Assembly (NCBI GenBank): GCA_900299205.1
Contig: OMIW01000061.1
Coordinates: 1-7,732, forward strand
Reading direction: 5' to 3'
From: Pseudomonadota bacterium
GTDB taxonomy: Bacteria; Bdellovibrionota_C; UBA2361; OMIW01
DNA: 7,732 bases
Shown: in pieces, positions 6,309 through 7,732 of the stretch
Layout of the letters: every line of letters begins with the position of its first letter
How positions within the stretch are numbered: position 1 is the first letter of the stretch
Made by a program: the position numbers and the translations under genes
Notes under the pieces: model-generated
The model's database searches: none
The model's input: the letters and a program-made list of their open reading frames with translations, nothing else
What the model was told of the DNA's origin: nothing

Positions 6309-7130
6309 CTACAGACGGCCCGATAGTCTGATGCGACGATGTGAGAGAGAAGGGAGGTTGGAGCGAACCTGTGCCAGATATTGCCTGCTGAGGTCCGCAT
6401 AAGCGATCGATTCACCCTCCATCGCTCGGGCAAGCTGCGTCCCCCATGGATCAACCACACACGAATTACCGAACGAGTGCCTCGTTCCGCCGTGTTTTCC
6501 GCATTGATTTGGGGCGAGGATAAACACCTGATTCTCAATAGCTCTCGCCTGAACGAGGGGATGCCAATGGGCAGCTCCCGTTTCGAAAGTGAACGCTGAC
6601 GGGGCGGTGATGATTTGCGCACCATCATCGACCAATCTTCGATAGAGCTCGGGGAAGCGAAGATCGTAACAGGTCGTCAGCCCCACCCTCCACACCCCAG
6701 AGCTCGTCCTCATCTCAGTGACTACGACCTCATCTCCTCCAAGGACTCGTTCCGATTCCGCATGGGTTTGGCCACTTGGAAGAGTGACGTCGAAGAGGTG
6801 AATCTTCCGATAGGTTGCGTGAATCGCGCCCATTGGATCAATAAGAACCTGCGTGTTGTGCACTTTCGGTGAGCCACCAACTCGCTCAGGAAAAGAACCC
6901 ACCGTAATCCAAACTCCAAGCTCCGCAGCACACTCCCGAAATGGCTCTAAGAGACTGCCGTTCACCGTGTCGGCGAACTTCGCCGGAGATTCGCCGATAT
7001 AGATGGTATTTTCGGGGAATAGCAACCACTCGGCATCAGCCGCGGCCGCAGTCCGTGCAAGCCGAAGTGCGCGTGCGGTGTTGTCCGCGGGAAGCTCTTT
7101 CGAGCAAAGCTGAAGAAGGGCGACACGCAT
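6309..7130 (-). CDS. Carbon-nitrogen hydrolase, Nit1-like (probable deaminated glutathione amidase)
   Basis: The product is a 273-residue nitrilase-superfamily amidase. The Glu-Lys-Cys catalytic triad is visible: Glu40 in LLFPENT, Lys109 in YRKIHLFDV, and Cys154 in TTCYDLRFPELYR. The second half reads like Nit1/YbeM proteins: PSAFTFETGAAHWHPLVQAR (178-197), AIENQVFILAPNQCGKHGG (198-216), VVDPWGTQLA (225-234) and the C-terminal LPSLSHRR (259-266). Nit1 proteins hydrolyse deaminated glutathione, a side product of transaminases; omega-amidase activity is the main alternative. The frame stays open 87 codons further upstream, but family homology starts at MRVALLQL. AGGAAG (7138-7143) sits 7 nt before ATG 7130, which settles the start. 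It lies 76 nt after the lipase gene and 70 nt before the first pfk ATG. Confidence 0.92.
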   Translation of the reverse strand: MRVALLQLCSKELPADNTARALRLARTAAAADAEWLLFPENTIYIGESPAKFADTVNGSLLEPFRECAAELGVWITVGSFPERVGGSPKVHNTQVLIDPMGAIHATYRKIHLFDVTLPSGQTHAESERVLGGDEVVVTEMRTSSGVWRVGLTTCYDLRFPELYRRLVDDGAQIITAPSAFTFETGAAHWHPLVQARAIENQVFILAPNQCGKHGGTRHSFGNSCVVDPWGTQLARAMEGESIAYADLSRQYLAQVRSNLPSLSHRRIRLSGRL

Positions 7131-7137
7131 CGGGGTA

Positions 7138-7143
7138 CTTCCT
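7138..7143 (-). promoter_or_regulatory. Ribosome binding site for the nit gene
   Basis: AGGAAG on the minus strand is 7 nt before the ATG at 7130. It supports this start over any position in the longer open frame that runs back into the lipase gene. Confidence 0.7.
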
Positions 7144-7174
7144 GATAAGAAATCTCTCAAAACATGAGGAAACA

Positions 7175-7201
7175 ATAATACAAACGCCACCTCTGAGACA
7201 A
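7175..7201 (-). promoter_or_regulatory. Candidate sigma-70-like promoter for the nit gene
   Basis: On the minus strand TTGTCT (7201-7196) is followed 15 nt later by TATTAT (7180-7175), about 45 nt before the nit ATG. The -10 matches the consensus at 5 of 6 bases, but the spacer is short; TATTGT three bases on gives an 18-nt spacer with a poorer -10. The A+T-rich stretch stands out in this gap. The call is weak without expression data. Confidence 0.25.
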
Positions 7202-7206
7202 TGGAT

Positions 7207-7732
7207 TCAATTGTCAGGAAGATCTCCGAGATAATCAGCGATTTCGCGAAAGAGTGCGAGATGATCGAAAGAGATTTTCCATCCAGGCACGGGATGCAAT
7301 CCGATAATTCCGCTGTGATCGGTCGTGCACGTTCCTCGGTATTCACCCCACTGGGCAGATGCAACGGGCACCAACCCGTCGTGATTATCACCCGTCATCC
7401 CAGCAACCCTCCCCTGGAAGCGACGAGCTTTAAGAGCAAGCCCCGTGGTGCGATCATCGAGAACGGCGCCATACGAGAAGTAGCGAACCCGGGGGTCGTC
7501 AATAATCGTTGGATTAAAAATCTCGTTGAGATAGCGGGGGGAGAGGTTTTCGATGGCAGGCCAATCTTTCACCCCTATTTTCTTGGCAAAGGCACGTTCC
7601 TTTGAGAGAGGAATGAGAGGCGAAGCAAGACGCGACGAGAGACGAATCAGCCTTTGGAAATACACCGGCAAGGCATCGGCAGCGGGCGATCCTCGATGCG
7701 GGGTTACCAGAGTAGTGACCGACCGCACCCGC
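7207..7732 (-). CDS. Lipase/esterase-type alpha/beta hydrolase, C-terminal part (5' end outside window)
   Basis: The frame enters from the right edge and ends at TGA 7209-7207. Counting the codon at 7728 as residue 1, it begins inside the family block SVTTLVTPHRGSPAADA (3-19), which in triacylglycerol lipases follows shortly after the nucleophile-elbow strand. The GxSxG serine should therefore lie just outside the window. The catalytic Asp is probably Asp117 in GDNHDGLVPVASAQWG (113-128), and the catalytic His is probably His156 in SFDHLALFREI (153-163). These blocks match the Pseudomonas/Burkholderia/staphylococcal lipase fold and related eukaryote-like lipases. The substrate is probably an acyl ester; whether the protein is secreted cannot be judged without the N-terminus. 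GTG 7728 is an internal codon, not a start. The nit gene follows after 76 nt. Confidence 0.8.
   Translation of the reverse strand, partial: RVRSVTTLVTPHRGSPAADALPVYFQRLIRLSSRLASPLIPLSKERAFAKKIGVKDWPAIENLSPRYLNEIFNPTIIDDPRVRYFSYGAVLDDRTTGLALKARRFQGRVAGMTGDNHDGLVPVASAQWGEYRGTCTTDHSGIIGLHPVPGWKISFDHLALFREIADYLGDLPDN

Noticed and set aside
7131-7391. 87-codon N-terminal extension of the nit frame, overlapping the lipase gene
   Set aside because: Nitrilase homology begins at MRVALLQL (7130), a good Shine-Dalgarno precedes that ATG, and the extension overlaps conserved lipase codons on the same strand in another frame.
7201-7605. 134-codon plus-strand open frame opposite the lipase gene
   Set aside because: It is the antisense shadow of the conserved lipase C-terminus and shows no recognisable motif.

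Overview
The window looks like ordinary bacterial chromosome: tightly packed genes, moderately G+C-rich by eye, GTG as well as ATG starts, and Shine-Dalgarno sites before several genes. The gene set suggests an aerobic or oxygen-tolerant, probably Gram-negative bacterium. It has an oxygen-dependent HemY/PPOX-type protoporphyrinogen oxidase, a ferrochelatase, an E. coli-like SerA with an ACT domain, and a group-III-like phosphofructokinase. I cannot name the lineage; a deep proteobacterial (former 'delta') or similar group is only a guess. I see no mobile element, tRNA, rRNA, CRISPR array or phage gene.

Left block, plus strand (145-4951): serA (first step of phosphorylated serine synthesis), then hemY and hemH (the last two steps of protoheme synthesis), then a PF03706-type multi-spanning membrane protein. 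hemY and hemH overlap by 7 nt, and the membrane-protein gene starts 1 nt after the hemH stop, so these three are almost certainly co-transcribed and translationally coupled. serA lies 52 nt upstream of hemY and may share the transcript. The 144 nt before serA hold a strong imperfect hairpin, an A9 tract, and an 8-codon mini-ORF whose stop overlaps the serA ATG. serA itself has no visible Shine-Dalgarno.

Middle (4952-5128): a convergent intergenic gap with only weak hairpins.

Right block, minus strand (read from 7732 down to 5129): the C-terminal part of a lipase/esterase-type alpha/beta hydrolase (its 5' end lies outside the window), then a Nit1-like carbon-nitrogen hydrolase, then a 6-phosphofructokinase. 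Gaps of 76 and 70 nt separate them. The nit-pfk gap has a hairpin followed by a T7 run that may be a terminator, so pfk may be expressed on its own.

Functionally, the left block joins serine and heme synthesis with a membrane protein of unknown substrate. The right block holds glycolysis, probable metabolite repair (deaminated-glutathione amidase) and lipid hydrolysis, with no obvious shared pathway. I found no clearly new system. The best leads are the serA leader, the hemH cysteines, the coupling of the PF03706 gene to heme genes, and the active-site type of the phosphofructokinase.
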